DNA of 64,000 nucleotides, from the NCBI RefSeq assembly GCF_000591415.1, contig NZ_JEMF01000056.1:1-64000 (forward strand), read 5' to 3'. The translations under genes were made by a program, and so were the position numbers. Shown here in pieces: positions 46,213 through 55,443 of the stretch (its first letter is position 1; every line of letters starts with the position of its first letter). The notes under the pieces were generated by a model. That model was given only the letters and a program-made list of their open reading frames with translations, did no database searches and had not been told where the DNA came from. The stretch is from Cobetia crustatorum. Lineage in GTDB: Bacteria; Pseudomonadota; Gammaproteobacteria; Pseudomonadales; Halomonadaceae.

Positions 46213-46903
46213 TGCTATGGCGGGCCTGCCGGCGCAGGAGGATCTGGCGCTGCTGGGGCTGTTGCAGCTGGTGAGTCCGGCCTTGCCCATCGGCGCCTTT
46301 GCCTGGTCTCAGGGGCTGGAGAGTGCCTTCGAGCTTGGCTGGGTCACTCAGGAGCAGGAGCTTGGCGAGTGGATCGACGGCGTGCTGGAAGACGGGCTTG
46401 GCCGTTGCGAGCTGCCACTGTTGGTGCGTCTGCAGCAGGCGTGGGCCGAGGGGGATGCACCGGCGCTCGACGAGTGGGATGGCTGGCTCAAGGCGACCCG
46501 TGAGACCGCCGAACTCAGCGATGAGGACGCGCGTCTCGGGGCGGCGCTGCTGCGCCTGCTCAGAAGTCTCGAGCTCGAACCGCCAGTGGCGCTGATGCCC
46601 CAGGCACCCGGCTACGTCACGGTGTTCGCCTGGGTGGCGCATCAGCGTGGGGTGCCGCCGCGCCAGACCTTGATCGGCTTCGCCTGGGCCTGGCTCGAGA
46701 ATCAGCTGGCGGTGGCCTGCAAGGCCATGCCACTGGGGCACACCGCCGCCCAACGCCTGACCGAGCAGCTGCGCCCCCGCGTGGTGGAAATCGTCGCGCA
46801 GGCGCTTGAGCGTTTGGATGGTGAGCTTGGCCCGATATTGCCGGGGCTGGCACTCGCCTCCGCCCAGCACGAAACCCAATATTCTCGTCTGTTCAGGAGT
46901 TGA
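46202..46903 (+). CDS. ureF: Urease accessory protein UreF
   Basis: This 233-residue all-helical accessory protein bridges UreD and UreG in the maturation complex. Blocks LLQLVSPALPIGAFAWSQGLE and LGHTAAQRLTEQLRP are diagnostic, as are HETQYSRLFRS at the end. The frame is open far upstream inside ureE, so the start is set at 46202, overlapping the ureE stop by 11 bases. An ATG at 46217 (MAGLPAQ) is an equally good candidate. Confidence 0.94.
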   Translation: MSTDAMAGLPAQEDLALLGLLQLVSPALPIGAFAWSQGLESAFELGWVTQEQELGEWIDGVLEDGLGRCELPLLVRLQQAWAEGDAPALDEWDGWLKATRETAELSDEDARLGAALLRLLRSLELEPPVALMPQAPGYVTVFAWVAHQRGVPPRQTLIGFAWAWLENQLAVACKAMPLGHTAAQRLTEQLRPRVVEIVAQALERLDGELGPILPGLALASAQHETQYSRLFRS

Positions 46904-46984
46904 GCCAAGACCGCCTGTCTTGAGGCGGCGGCGCCTGAACCGACCGACATGAACGTCTGATATCTCACGAGAAAGGAAGCTGCC

Positions 46985-47623
46985 ATGAAGCATTGTCTAC
47001 GCGTAGGAGTGGGTGGGCCGGTGGGCTCCGGCAAGACGGCGCTGCTGCGCCAACTGTGTCTGGCCCTGCGCGATCATTACGACATCGGGGTGGTCACCAA
47101 TGACATCTACACCCGCGAAGATGCCGATTTCCTGTTGCGCCATGAAGCGCTGGACGCGGACCGTATCCTCGGGGTCGAGACCGGCGGCTGCCCGCATACC
47201 GCGATTCGCGAGGATGCCTCGATGAACCTGGCGGCCATCGATGATCTGCAGGCGCGTCACCCGAACATGGAGCTGGTACTGGTGGAATCCGGTGGCGACA
47301 ACCTGTCTGCGACCTTCAGCCCCGAGCTTTCCGATCTCACCCTCTATGTGATCGATGTCTCGGCAGGCGACAAGATTCCGCGCAAGGGTGGGCCGGGCAT
47401 CACCAAGTCGGATCTTCTGATCATCAACAAGATCGACATCGCCGAGCAGGTGCATGCCTCGCTCGAGGTGATGGATCGCGATTCGCGCAAGATGCGTGGC
47501 GAGCGGCCCTTCGTGTTCGCCAATCTGTATGACGGTGTCGGGCTGGAGGAGATCATCGCCTTCATTCTGGATCGCGGCATGTTGCCGGAGCGTCGCCCGC
47601 AAAAGCTGGCGGCACAGGCCTGA
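46985..47623 (+). CDS. ureG: Urease accessory GTPase UreG
   Basis: This 212-residue SIMIBI GTPase drives nickel insertion. The P-loop is [15 protein letters not shown], the nickel-binding Cys-Pro-His motif is [15 protein letters not shown], and the guanine-specificity region is [10 protein letters not shown]. Length is normal. It is separated from ureF by 81 bases with AAAGGAAG before the ATG. Confidence 0.97.
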   Translation: MKHCLRVGVGGPVGSGKTALLRQLCLALRDHYDIGVVTNDIYTREDADFLLRHEALDADRILGVETGGCPHTAIREDASMNLAAIDDLQARHPNMELVLVESGGDNLSATFSPELSDLTLYVIDVSAGDKIPRKGGPGITKSDLLIINKIDIAEQVHASLEVMDRDSRKMRGERPFVFANLYDGVGLEEIIAFILDRGMLPERRPQKLAAQA

Positions 47624-47725
47624 CGGCGCAGCGTTTTCTGCCACTTGTTTACGATTTATTGTCTCCCGACATTCGTCTCACCACGGGTGTCGGGGATTCA
47701 TCATCATCTTGTTCAGGAATGACAC

Positions 47726-48310
47726 ATGAAGCGTTTTCACTCCGCACTGCTTGCCACCTCGCTGCTGCTGGTGGCGACCTCGGCCTCTGCCCACCCCGGC
47801 CATGATGCCCAGGGGCTGATGGCGGGCCTGTCGCATCCCTTTACCGGGCTGGACCACCTGCTGGCCATGCTGGCCATCGGCATCTGGAGTGTGCGTCAGT
47901 CGCGGGCCTTGACGCTTGCCACGCCGCTGTTGATGGTCGTCGGCATGCTCGCTGGGGCGGGCATCGCGCTGCTCAGCGGTGGTCAGGCGCTGCATGCACT
48001 GATCGCCGAGCAGGGCATTCTGCTCTCGGTGCTGGTCTCCGGTGCGCTGGTGGCGCTGCTGATGCGTCTGCCGACCATGGCTGGCGCCGTGATGGTCGCC
48101 GGCTTCATGGCCTGCCACGGTTTCGCGCATGCGCTGGAAATGCCGGCGGTTGGCAGCGCTGCGGGCTACATGGCGGGCTTCGTGATCGCGACGTTGGCCC
48201 TGGCGTTGCTGGGCCGTGCAATCGGCCAGCGCCTGATGGGGGTACCTGCCATCGCTTCACGTCTGGTGGGCGGAGCGGTGATGGCCTCTGCCGTGATGAT
48301 GGCAGTCTAG
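47726..48310 (+). CDS. HupE/UreJ family nickel-type membrane transporter
   Basis: This 194-residue inner-membrane protein has an N-terminal signal-like helix (LLATSLLLVATSASA) and then HPGHDAQGLMAGLSHPFTGLDHLLAM. HPFTGLDHLL is the HPxxGxDHxL motif of the HupE/UreJ family, proposed nickel permeases or nickel-responsive channels. Six hydrophobic segments are seen. It closes the urease operon, so it presumably supplies nickel to the enzyme. A strong terminator follows. Confidence 0.92.
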   Translation: MKRFHSALLATSLLLVATSASAHPGHDAQGLMAGLSHPFTGLDHLLAMLAIGIWSVRQSRALTLATPLLMVVGMLAGAGIALLSGGQALHALIAEQGILLSVLVSGALVALLMRLPTMAGAVMVAGFMACHGFAHALEMPAVGSAAGYMAGFVIATLALALLGRAIGQRLMGVPAIASRLVGGAVMASAVMMAV

Positions 48311-48379
48311 GACGATTTCAGGTTGAGGGAATTCATGACGATGACATGAACTCTCGCATTGGATTCATTGCGCTATCGA

Positions 48380-48411
48380 CGCCCCGCTGACTTGTCAGCG
48401 GGGCGTTTTTT
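48380..48411 (+). terminator. Rho-independent terminator after hupE
   Basis: Perfect 11-base arms (48380-48390 and 48395-48405, core GCCCCGCTGA) flank a four-base loop and are followed by six T. It ends the urt-ure-hupE transcription unit. Confidence 0.9.
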
Positions 48412-48437
48412 GTCAGGGGGTAAGGGATTGCCTTGTA

Positions 48438-48460
48438 GAAATGTTATAACGTATCATTTT
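48438..48460. promoter_or_regulatory. Putative Zur box upstream of the COG0523 GTPase gene
   Basis: The sequence reads GAAATGTTATA, AC, then GTATCATTTT. It resembles the gammaproteobacterial Zur consensus (AATGTTATA dyad with TATAACATT), with the left half near-perfect and the right half diverged. It lies about 170 bases upstream of the ATG at 48630. Zur repression would make the GTPase zinc-starvation inducible. The rest of 48311-48629 holds only the terminator and nothing else recognisable. Confidence 0.68.
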
Positions 48461-48629
48461 GGGGTCGAGTGGATGATGGCGCATTCCTCGACCTGCCGCG
48501 CAATCGTGCTTGCTGATGCAAGCCCTCTGTCAAGGGCTCTGACAAGGGCTCTGTGAGACAAGCCCTCATGGGCGTCATGCAGCACCTGATTCGGCGTGAT
48601 GCCCCCTCATGAATCCAAGGCAATGACTG

Positions 48630-49886
48630 ATGACAACTCTGCAATCGACTTCCTCTCCTGACAGGCCCGCTTCACTGCCTCCGGCGCTGCCAGTGACTGT
48701 GCTGTCCGGCTTTCTGGGCGCAGGCAAGACGACGCTGCTCAATCACATCCTTGCCAACCGTGAAGGGCGTCGGGTGGCGGTGATCGTCAATGACATGAGC
48801 GAGGTCAACATCGATGCCGCCATGGTGCGTGGCGCACCCGGTGCGGACAACGAGGTGACGCTCAATCGTGCCGAGGAACAGCTGGTCGAGATGAGCAATG
48901 GCTGCATCTGCTGCACGCTGCGTGAGGACCTGCTCATCGAGGTACGGCGACTGGCCGAGGAAGGGCGCTTCGATTGCCTGGTGATCGAATCCACCGGCAT
49001 TTCCGAGCCACTGCCGGTGGCGGAAACCTTCACCTTCGAGGACGAGGACGGCCAGTGCCTCTCCAGTGTCGCGCGTCTCGACACCATGGTTACCGTCGTG
49101 GATGGCGCCAACTTCCTCACCCAGTATCGCGAGGCGCAGTCACTGGCGGAAGCGGGGGAAAGCCTCGGCGAAGACGATGAGCGCAATGTCGCCGACCTGC
49201 TGGTCGATCAGATCGAATTCTGTGATGTGCTGTTGATCAGCAAGACGGATCTGCTCGATGCCTCGCAGCTTGCTGAGCTGAGCGCGGTGCTGCGCTCGCT
49301 CAACCCGGAGGCCGAGATTCTGCCCATGACGAAGGGCGCCGTGCCGCTTTCCAAGGTGCTGGACGCTGGCCGCTTCAGTTTCGATCGCGCGCAACAGGCA
49401 CCGGGCTGGCTGAAGGAGATGCGCGGCGAGCACGTGCCGGAGACCGAGGAATATGGCATCTCGAGTTTCTCCTACCATGCGCGCGTGCCGTTCCATCCCG
49501 AGAAATTCCACCAGCTGCTCCACGGAGACTGGTTCGGAGGCAAGCTGCTGCGCTCCAAGGGCTTCTTCTGGCTGGCCACGCGGCCGCAGTTTGCCGGACA
49601 GTGGAACCAGGCCGGTGGCATCGCGCACTACGGGTTCGGGGGCATGTTCTGGAAGGCAGTCCCGGAGGTCGAATGGCCAGAAGACCCCGAGTATCTGGAG
49701 TCGATCCGGGAAAAGTGGCAGGAGCCGTTCGGTGACATGCGCCAGGAGCTGGTATTCATCGGTCAGAACCTGGATGAAGCCCGTATCCGCCATGCGCTGG
49801 ATGAGTGTCTGCTCGATGACGCCACGCTGCTGGCGGGCAAGGAAGCCTGGCGTGACCTGCCGGACCCGTTCCCCGCCTGGGAATGA
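48630..49886 (+). CDS. COG0523 (CobW/ZigA-type) metal-handling GTPase
   Basis: This 418-residue G3E GTPase is of the CobW/COG0523 family. The P-loop is [16 protein letters not shown], the metal-binding [13 protein letters not shown] carries the family's CxCC motif, and [17 protein letters not shown] follows. The C-terminal CobW_C domain is present. Members of this type load zinc (or another metal) onto client proteins, often under Zur control. The Zur-like box upstream supports a zinc-starvation role. It lies downstream of urease and may be unrelated to it, since the urease operon ends with its own terminator. Confidence 0.9.
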   Translation: MTTLQSTSSPDRPASLPPALPVTVLSGFLGAGKTTLLNHILANREGRRVAVIVNDMSEVNIDAAMVRGAPGADNEVTLNRAEEQLVEMSNGCICCTLREDLLIEVRRLAEEGRFDCLVIESTGISEPLPVAETFTFEDEDGQCLSSVARLDTMVTVVDGANFLTQYREAQSLAEAGESLGEDDERNVADLLVDQIEFCDVLLISKTDLLDASQLAELSAVLRSLNPEAEILPMTKGAVPLSKVLDAGRFSFDRAQQAPGWLKEMRGEHVPETEEYGISSFSYHARVPFHPEKFHQLLHGDWFGGKLLRSKGFFWLATRPQFAGQWNQAGGIAHYGFGGMFWKAVPEVEWPEDPEYLESIREKWQEPFGDMRQELVFIGQNLDEARIRHALDECLLDDATLLAGKEAWRDLPDPFPAWE

Positions 49887-49927
49887 GCGACGGCACCTGA
49901 GTTTTTGATCTGCTGATACTCGCCTAG

Positions 49928-49964
49928 ACACCCCGCTGATCCGCGATCAGTGGGGTGTTCTGTT
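49928..49964 (+). terminator. Terminator after the COG0523 GTPase gene
   Basis: Arms of 13 bases (49928-49940 and 49946-49958) pair with one G-U mismatch around a five-base loop, followed by a short T-rich run (TCTGTTTC). It should stop transcription from the GTPase gene. Confidence 0.8.
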
Positions 49965-50037
49965 TCTACGTTCCTTACAGAGATGGCCTTCCCGTTAACG
50001 GCCGGCTGCCCATGCACGTCGGTTTCCCCCCGGTGGG

Positions 50038-50937
50038 TCATGGAGTCAACTCATGACGGTTTGGCTGAGCGCTACGTCGCTTGAGCGATACCCAGAGGGG
50101 GAATGTCAGGGCAGAAGCGATGCAGAAAGTGCCAAGCCATTGAAGGGGGCCGAATGACTCGCCCATCCACACAAAACCCAGCACCGTTGCCGTCAGCGGG
50201 CTGAAGATACCCAGCAGTGATGCGGAGAAGGCGGGCAATCGCTGGATGCCGGCAAACCAGAGGCCATAGCCGAGCACTCCACCCGGCAGGATCAGGTAGC
50301 CATAGCCCAGCAGATGTTGCAGCTCGAGATTGGTCGGTATGCCTTCCGACCAGGCGGCCAGGGGCAGCAACAACAGTCCACCGAAGATCAATTGCCAGCC
50401 CGTCAGACTCAATTGACTGACGTCGGGCGGACGTTGCCAGCGCTTGCTGAGTACGATGCCGGCGGCCATCGAGACAGCACCGATCAGCGCGATCCCGACC
50501 CCTGTCATGTCCAGCCCACCTTGGCCGGGATTGAGCAGCAGCACCACTCCGACCATGCCCAGTCCACACTGCATTGCGGCTGTCATGCTGAAGCCTGTCC
50601 CCAGCCACCAGTGGCTCAGCAGTAGAACCCACACCGACTGACTTGCCAGCAGCAAGGCGGCCATGCTGCCGGGGATGCGGTAGGCAGCGGCAAACAGGCA
50701 GGTAAAGAAGAGTCCGATATTGAGAGTACCCAGCACCATGGCCTTCACCCACCACCCTCCCGACAAGGTCTGTCGAGTCCAGAGCAGAATCAGCATTCCC
50801 GCGGGCAGGGCGCGAATGGTGGCTGCGGTGAGTGGGGTGTCGGCAGGGAGAAGGGTCTGTGTCACCAGGTAAGTACTTCCCCATATGATCGGGGCCGTGG
50901 CGGTCATGGCGACAACCTTCAGGTGTGAAGATGGCAT
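50038..50937 (-). CDS. EamA/RhaT-type drug/metabolite transporter
   Basis: This 299-residue inner-membrane protein has ten predicted helices in two EamA halves. Landmarks are TATAPIIWGSTYLVTQTLLP at the start and the second-half LGIFSPLTATVLGFVWMGE. The ATG at 50937 has AAGGAGAG about seven bases upstream. It is divergent from a MarR gene with two palindromic sites between, so it is probably repressed by that regulator. The substrate (efflux of metabolite or drug) is unknown. Confidence 0.88.
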   Translation of the reverse strand: MPSSHLKVVAMTATAPIIWGSTYLVTQTLLPADTPLTAATIRALPAGMLILLWTRQTLSGGWWVKAMVLGTLNIGLFFTCLFAAAYRIPGSMAALLLASQSVWVLLLSHWWLGTGFSMTAAMQCGLGMVGVVLLLNPGQGGLDMTGVGIALIGAVSMAAGIVLSKRWQRPPDVSQLSLTGWQLIFGGLLLLPLAAWSEGIPTNLELQHLLGYGYLILPGGVLGYGLWFAGIQRLPAFSASLLGIFSPLTATVLGFVWMGESFGPLQWLGTFCIASALTFPLWVSLKRRSAQPNRHELTP

Positions 50938-50955
50938 ATTTGTCTCTCCTTGAAG

Positions 50956-50973
50956 TATCTTTCTAGAAAGATA
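50956..50973. promoter_or_regulatory. MarR-type operator, site 1
   Basis: TATCTTTCTAGAAAGATA is a perfect 18-base palindrome between the divergent EamA and MarR genes, 18 bases upstream of the EamA start. Its length and symmetry fit MarR dimers. A near-identical second site lies 54 bases away. Confidence 0.78.
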
Positions 50974-51009
50974 GATGTGAGAGTACTCGCAAACTCGCCG
51001 TCATCAAAG

Positions 51010-51027
51010 TATCTTTTTGGAAAGATA
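51010..51027. promoter_or_regulatory. MarR-type operator, site 2
   Basis: TATCTTTTTGGAAAGATA repeats site 1 with seven-base arms, 54 bases further right and just upstream of the MarR start. Two sites on one face, close to both starts, suggest repression of both divergent genes by the MarR protein. Confidence 0.75.
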
Positions 51028-51040
51028 ACTGGGAGGTTTC

Positions 51041-51526
51041 ATGATGACGGATGCCGTGGATCGCATTCTTGCGCAGTGGGAGGAGGCTCGCCCCGATCTG
51101 GATTGTCGGCCGATGGGTATATTCGGGCGTATCAGTCGGGCAGGTCGCGTGTTTGGCTCGAGGATGGAGCAGGTATTCGAGAAGGAGGGCCTGTCGACTG
51201 TCGAGTTCGACATCCTGGCGACGCTGCGACGTTCACAGGCGCCATTGACCCCGACCCAGCTGTATCAGACGTTGATGCTCTCTTCCGGTGCCATGAGCAC
51301 GCGGATAGATCAGCTGGTGAAGCGAGGGTTGTTGCAGCGCCAGGCCAGTGATGAGGATCGGCGCAGCAATCGCGTCGCGCTGACGGAAGCAGGGCGTCAT
51401 CTGATCGACACCACTCTGGAAGCGCATGTCGAGAATCAGCACCGGATGGCGAGTGCGCTGGACAGTGATGAGCAACATCAGCTTGCCTGTCTGCTGCGCA
51501 AGCTGATGACTGATGAACAACGCTAG
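51041..51526 (+). CDS. MarR-family transcriptional regulator
   Basis: This 161-residue winged-helix regulator has VEFDILATLRRSQAPLTPTQL and MLSSGAMSTRIDQLVKRGLL in its helix-turn-helix and DEDRRSNRVALTEAGRHLID in its wing, all typical of MarR. GGGAGG lies six bases before the ATG at 51041. It is divergent from the EamA transporter gene and should bind the two palindromes between them. Confidence 0.93.
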   Translation: MMTDAVDRILAQWEEARPDLDCRPMGIFGRISRAGRVFGSRMEQVFEKEGLSTVEFDILATLRRSQAPLTPTQLYQTLMLSSGAMSTRIDQLVKRGLLQRQASDEDRRSNRVALTEAGRHLIDTTLEAHVENQHRMASALDSDEQHQLACLLRKLMTDEQR

Positions 51527-51571
51527 CTATCATGCAGCACTCATCGGGCCTCTGTATGGGCATGCACCAGC

Positions 51572-51763
51572 TCACCCTTGAGGAGACGCTTCGCTGCCGG
51601 TCTGTGAGACAAGGCGTGAGATGCGTGCCGCTGCACTGCTCAGGGCAAACAGCAGGGTGGCCAGGCACACGATGGTGGGGCCGGTGGGGGCACCCAGCCA
51701 GTAAGATGCCTGCAGTCCGCCGGTGGTGGAGACTTCGCCGATGATGGCGGCGGCTATAGTCAT
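51572..51763 (-). pseudogene. Fragment of a ZnuB-type metal ABC permease
   Basis: About 63 codons read TIAAAIIGEVSTTGGL, ASYWLGAPTGPTIVCLAT and LLFALS, which closely resemble the C-terminal helices of zinc/manganese ABC permeases (ZnuB family). No start region or remaining permease is present, so this is a remnant of a lost transporter gene, perhaps from a rearranged zinc-uptake locus next to the Zur-linked GTPase. Confidence 0.65.
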
Positions 51764-52020
51764 CAGCTCCGGGGTGTGACAGAAGCGGCGCTCAATGGTC
51801 AGAATCTGATGTTCGTCGAAGGCGCCGCACGCAGGTTGATCAATGGCTGGCGATCACCGAGGGCGAGGCATATGTCCACGTGCGGCATGTCGAAAGTATG
51901 CACCCTCACGACGCCGTGGCTTGGGGTCGCCGTGACTGAGTGACGTCTAGCATGGTCCTTCAGCTTCGTTCTTCAGTTACGCCCTATTTCGAGACGTTGA
52001 CGTCTCTGGTCCGCATGCAC

Positions 52021-52049
52021 GCCCCGCCGAGGAAATCGGCGGGGCTTTT
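52021..52049 (+). terminator. Orphan hairpin terminator
   Basis: Perfect ten-base arms GCCCCGCCGA and TCGGCGGGGC flank a five-base loop (52021-52045), followed by four T. No intact gene precedes it on the plus strand, so it probably belonged to a decayed gene in this gap. Confidence 0.75.
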
Positions 52050-52396
52050 GGTTTTGCAGGGCTGAAAAACCTCCAAACACCGCGGCTGACGACAGCAGGC
52101 GGTTGATGTCGGTGTGTGGTTTGCCATCCAGTCCAGATGAAGCTGTGGAAGGAGGATTGTTGCGTGTTTTGCTAGACAAAGGTCTATTTCTGCGGCGCTA
52201 TGATTGACCGATGCGGCGGTGGGCGACTAAGTTTTGCTTCATCTGGTATGGTTTGCAGTCCACTTGAAGGGGGGAATTTGAACGTGACGCACGTGAGTCA
52301 GTCTCGCCAACACAGACTCAGGTCCGGAGCGATCAAGCAGCAAGCCAGACCCGATACGTCCATACCCCACAACAGAACAATCAAAGGGATTCGACA

Positions 52397-53371
52397 ATGA
52401 AGCGAGCCATGCTTGCCGCCACGCTGTTAGCCGCCGCCTTGGGTACCACCCTTGCGCATGCCGAGAAGATCGTGTTTGCCATCGGTGGTAGCCCCAACAG
52501 TCTGCAGGGCCAGACTGCACAACATTTCGCCGATAGCCTGCAGGCTCGACTCGGGGATGAGCATCAGGTCGAGTACTACCACAGTGGCCAGCTGGGCGAT
52601 GAGCGCCAGCTGATCCAGAAGCTGCGCCTCGGCACGGTCGATCTGGCCGCGATTTCCTCGGTGATGTCGTCTGTCTCGCCAAGCTTTGCGCTGTTTGACA
52701 TGCCGTTCATGGTCAAGGATCGAGAGCATCTCAAGCGCATCGATGACGAGATCGTGATGACGGACCTGGCCGAGGATGCCAAGGCCAAGGGCCTCAAGCT
52801 GGTCTCCACCTGGGAGAACGGCTTCCGCCAGATCACCAACAATGAACATCCCGTGGTGGAGCCGGAAGATCTGGACGGGCTGAAGCTGCGTACCCCGCAG
52901 AGCGAATGGCGTACCGGCATGTTCACGGCGTGGGGTGCCAATCCGACACCGATGGCCTTCTCGGAAGTCTTCGTGGCGCTCCAGACCGGGGTGGTCGACG
53001 GCCAGGAGAACCCGCTGTCCAACATCGATGGCGCCAAGTTCCAGGAGGTTCAGAAGTACCTGTCACTCTCCAATCATGTCTATTCGCCCATCTGGCTGAC
53101 CAGCAGTCAGGCCGGCTGGGGCAAGATGCCCGAGGACGTGAAGGCCGCGATTGCCGAGGTGTCCGCCGAGACCCAGAGCTGGGCCTTTGCCAAGGGTGCA
53201 GAACTGGATGACAAGCTGCTGGCGAGCCTCAAGGCGGGCGGCATGGCCGTCAATGAGGTGGATCGGGATGCCTTCGTCACCGCGAGTGCGCCGGTCTATC
53301 AGGCGTTCTCCGATAAGGTCGACGGTGGCCAGGCACTGGTTGACCGAGCCATGGCACTGGCCAAGGAGTAA
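52397..53371 (+). CDS. TRAP transporter, substrate-binding protein (DctP family)
   Basis: This 324-residue periplasmic binding protein has a signal peptide (MKRAMLAATLLAAALGTTLAHA) and the DctP pattern: QLGDERQLIQKLRLGTVDL, LKLRTPQSEWR with the ligand-anchoring Arg, and ALQTGVVDGQENPLSNI. The substrate is a small organic acid or similar, undetermined. It heads a dctP-dctQ-dctM operon with the ATG next to a weak AAGGGA site. Confidence 0.93.
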   Translation: MKRAMLAATLLAAALGTTLAHAEKIVFAIGGSPNSLQGQTAQHFADSLQARLGDEHQVEYYHSGQLGDERQLIQKLRLGTVDLAAISSVMSSVSPSFALFDMPFMVKDREHLKRIDDEIVMTDLAEDAKAKGLKLVSTWENGFRQITNNEHPVVEPEDLDGLKLRTPQSEWRTGMFTAWGANPTPMAFSEVFVALQTGVVDGQENPLSNIDGAKFQEVQKYLSLSNHVYSPIWLTSSQAGWGKMPEDVKAAIAEVSAETQSWAFAKGAELDDKLLASLKAGGMAVNEVDRDAFVTASAPVYQAFSDKVDGGQALVDRAMALAKE

Positions 53372-53374
53372 GTC

Positions 53375-54003
53375 ATGAGCTCGCATTCCCATGCGGCCAA
53401 GGCAACCTTCCCCACCGAGAGTGGGGAAGGACTGACGGCCACGGCTGACGTGACGCTGCTGGACAGAGTCAATTGGGTGGTGGAACGCTGCCTGGAAGTA
53501 TTCACCGTCGGGTTGCTGCTCTCCCTGACGATGATCGTGCTGGCGGCGGTGGCCTTGCGCACCTTCGGTGGCTCCTTGCCTGGTATGACGAGGTCGCCTC
53601 GATCAATCTGGCCTGGCTCAGCTTCTATGGCGCTGGTCTGGCGGCTCTGAAGCGTTCCCACATGGGCTTCCCTGGTCTGATCACCAAGGCGCCCATCGCG
53701 CTGCGCAGTTCGCTGTTCATTACCTCTGAGCTAATCGTGATCGGATTCTTTGCCGTGGTGGGCTGGTTCGGTTACCAGGTGCTGGACGTGCTGGCCTGGG
53801 ACTCCCTCATCGCCTTGCCGACCATCGGTCTGGATGTCACCCAGTCGGTGATTCCGATCAGTGCGGCGCTCTTCATTCTGTGTGAACTGCTGAGTCTGCC
53901 TCATGCTTGGCGCAAGATGTGTGCAGGCGTCAACAGCGAAGAGGAAGAGATCGCGGAAGCCATCCGTCTCGCCGAGCAAGACCTCAAGGAGCACCGTTCA
54001 TGA
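53375..54003 (+). pseudogene. TRAP transporter, small permease DctQ (single-base frameshift)
   Basis: This small membrane subunit has four helices and is 209 residues if repaired. The first part ends VALRTFGGSL and the second resumes AWYDEVASINLAWLSFYG. One G added near 53578 (TTG(G)CC) restores the frame through RSHMGFPG to the stop. It starts four bases after dctP and overlaps dctM by four. As in ureB and ureD, the missing base is probably an error. Confidence 0.88.
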
Positions 54004-55283
54004 CGCTACTGATCATTATCGCGGCGCTGTTCGCACTGGTGTTGATCAACGTGCCCATTGCGGTCGCCATCGGCACCGTCGGGGTCGTCGGAGTGGTGAT
54101 CTTCATGGGCGTGGATGCGCTGGTGAACGTGCCACTGACGCTCTTTAATGGCGCCACCAAGTTCCCGCTGATCGCGATTCCGCTGTTTATTCTGGCCGGC
54201 GCGCTGATGAATACCTCGGGCATCTCCATGCGACTGATCAATCTTGTCACGGCCATGGTTGGATTTGTGCGGGGTGGTCTGGCGATGGTCAATGTCGGGG
54301 TATCGCTGTTCTTCGCCGAGATTTCCGGCTCTGCGGTGGCCGATGTGGCCGCGACGGGTTCGGTGCTGATTCCCGAGATGAAGAAGCGCAAGTACACGCC
54401 GCAGTTCTCGGCGGCGATCACGTCGTCTTCGGCGTCGCTTGCTATCATCATTCCGCCGTCGCTGTCAATGATTCTCTACGGGGCCATCGCGGACACCTCC
54501 ATCGTTAAGCTGTTCGTCGCCGGCATCATCCCGGGGATTCTGGGTGGTCTGGGGCTGGCGATGCTCTGCTATTACTACGCCCGCAAGTACGACATGCCGC
54601 GTGAGGCTGCCTTCTCGCTGTCGACACTCGGCAAGGCGTTTCGCGAGGCCTTCTGGGCCCTGACGCTGCCGGTCATCATTCTGGGCGGCATCTTCGGCGG
54701 CTTCGTGACCGCCACCGAAGGCGCGGGCATCGCCGTGCTGGCGGCGCTGGTCATCGGGGGGCTGGTCTATCGTGAGCTGAACCTGCAGGTGCTGTATCGC
54801 GCGGTGATCGATGGCGTGATCCAGACCTCCGTCGTGATGCTGCTGGTCGCCACATCCGCGGTGCTGGGGCTCTTCCTCACCGAGATGCAGCTACCGCAAC
54901 AGCTGGCCCAGGAAATCACCGCGATCACCACAGACCCGGTGGCGGTGTTGGCGTTGCTCAACATCCTGCTGCTCCTGCTCGGCATGTTCCTGCATGGTGC
55001 CGCTGCCATCATCCTGGTGGTACCGATCGTGATGCCGTTGATCCAGCAGATCGGCATCGACCCCATCCACTTTGGCCTGATCCTGACCCTCAATCTGGCC
55101 ATCGGTCAGCAGACGCCGCCTGTTGCCTCGGTACTGGCCACCTCATGCTCCATCGCCAAGACGGACATGTGGGAAACCACCAAGGTCAATCTGCCGATGA
55201 TTTTCGTGCTCTTCCTGGTGCTGATGTTGGTCACCTACGTGCCAGCGATTCCCATGAGTCTTGTCGAGCACTTCTATGGTTAA
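54000..55283 (+). CDS. TRAP transporter, large permease DctM
   Basis: This 427-residue large permease of the TRAP family has about twelve helices. Conserved blocks include FAEISGSAVADVAATGSVL, SSASLAIIIPPSLSMILYG and LTLNLAIGQQTPPVASVL. The ATG at 54000 overlaps the dctQ stop. Together with DctP and DctQ it forms a sodium-coupled uptake system, typical of marine and halophilic bacteria. Confidence 0.95.
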   Translation: MTLLIIIAALFALVLINVPIAVAIGTVGVVGVVIFMGVDALVNVPLTLFNGATKFPLIAIPLFILAGALMNTSGISMRLINLVTAMVGFVRGGLAMVNVGVSLFFAEISGSAVADVAATGSVLIPEMKKRKYTPQFSAAITSSSASLAIIIPPSLSMILYGAIADTSIVKLFVAGIIPGILGGLGLAMLCYYYARKYDMPREAAFSLSTLGKAFREAFWALTLPVIILGGIFGGFVTATEGAGIAVLAALVIGGLVYRELNLQVLYRAVIDGVIQTSVVMLLVATSAVLGLFLTEMQLPQQLAQEITAITTDPVAVLALLNILLLLLGMFLHGAAAIILVVPIVMPLIQQIGIDPIHFGLILTLNLAIGQQTPPVASVLATSCSIAKTDMWETTKVNLPMIFVLFLVLMLVTYVPAIPMSLVEHFYG

Positions 55284-55321
55284 GCACTATGGCTGAGAGG
55301 GCAGTGGTGGAGACTGCCCGC

Positions 55322-55364
55322 CAGACACGCAAGGCCGCCTCAAAGGGCGGCCTTGGCGTGTCTG
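55322..55364. terminator. Long hairpin after dctM
   Basis: Arms CAGACACGC-AAGGCCGCC and GGCGGCCTT-(G)GCGTGTCTG (55322-55364) pair with a single bulged base around a six-base loop. There is no T-run, so it may act as an mRNA-stabilising hairpin or weak terminator. Confidence 0.6.
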
Positions 55365-55397
55365 AAATAGGCGAGTGAAATAGGCGAGTGAAATGTG
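55363..55397. repeat. 13-bp tandem repeat downstream of dctM
   Basis: TGAAATAGGCGAG occurs twice in tandem (55363-55375, 55376-55388) with a third partial copy. It is a local duplication in non-coding sequence, with no evident function. Confidence 0.75.
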
Positions 55398-55443
55398 CGG
55401 GGAATGATCATCGGCCAGGCCAGGCTTCATCAGGTGGGGTATT

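Larger units (their letters stand above)
51527..52396. other. Intergenic with gene remnants, MarR to TRAP operon
   Basis: No intact gene is seen in these 870 bases. A ZnuB-like fragment (51572-51763) and an orphan terminator (52021-52049) are described separately. A plus-strand frame from about 51770 to 51940 ending MHPHDAVAWGRRD looks protein-like but has no start or recognised family. The last 150 bases should carry the promoter of the TRAP operon. Confidence 0.55.
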
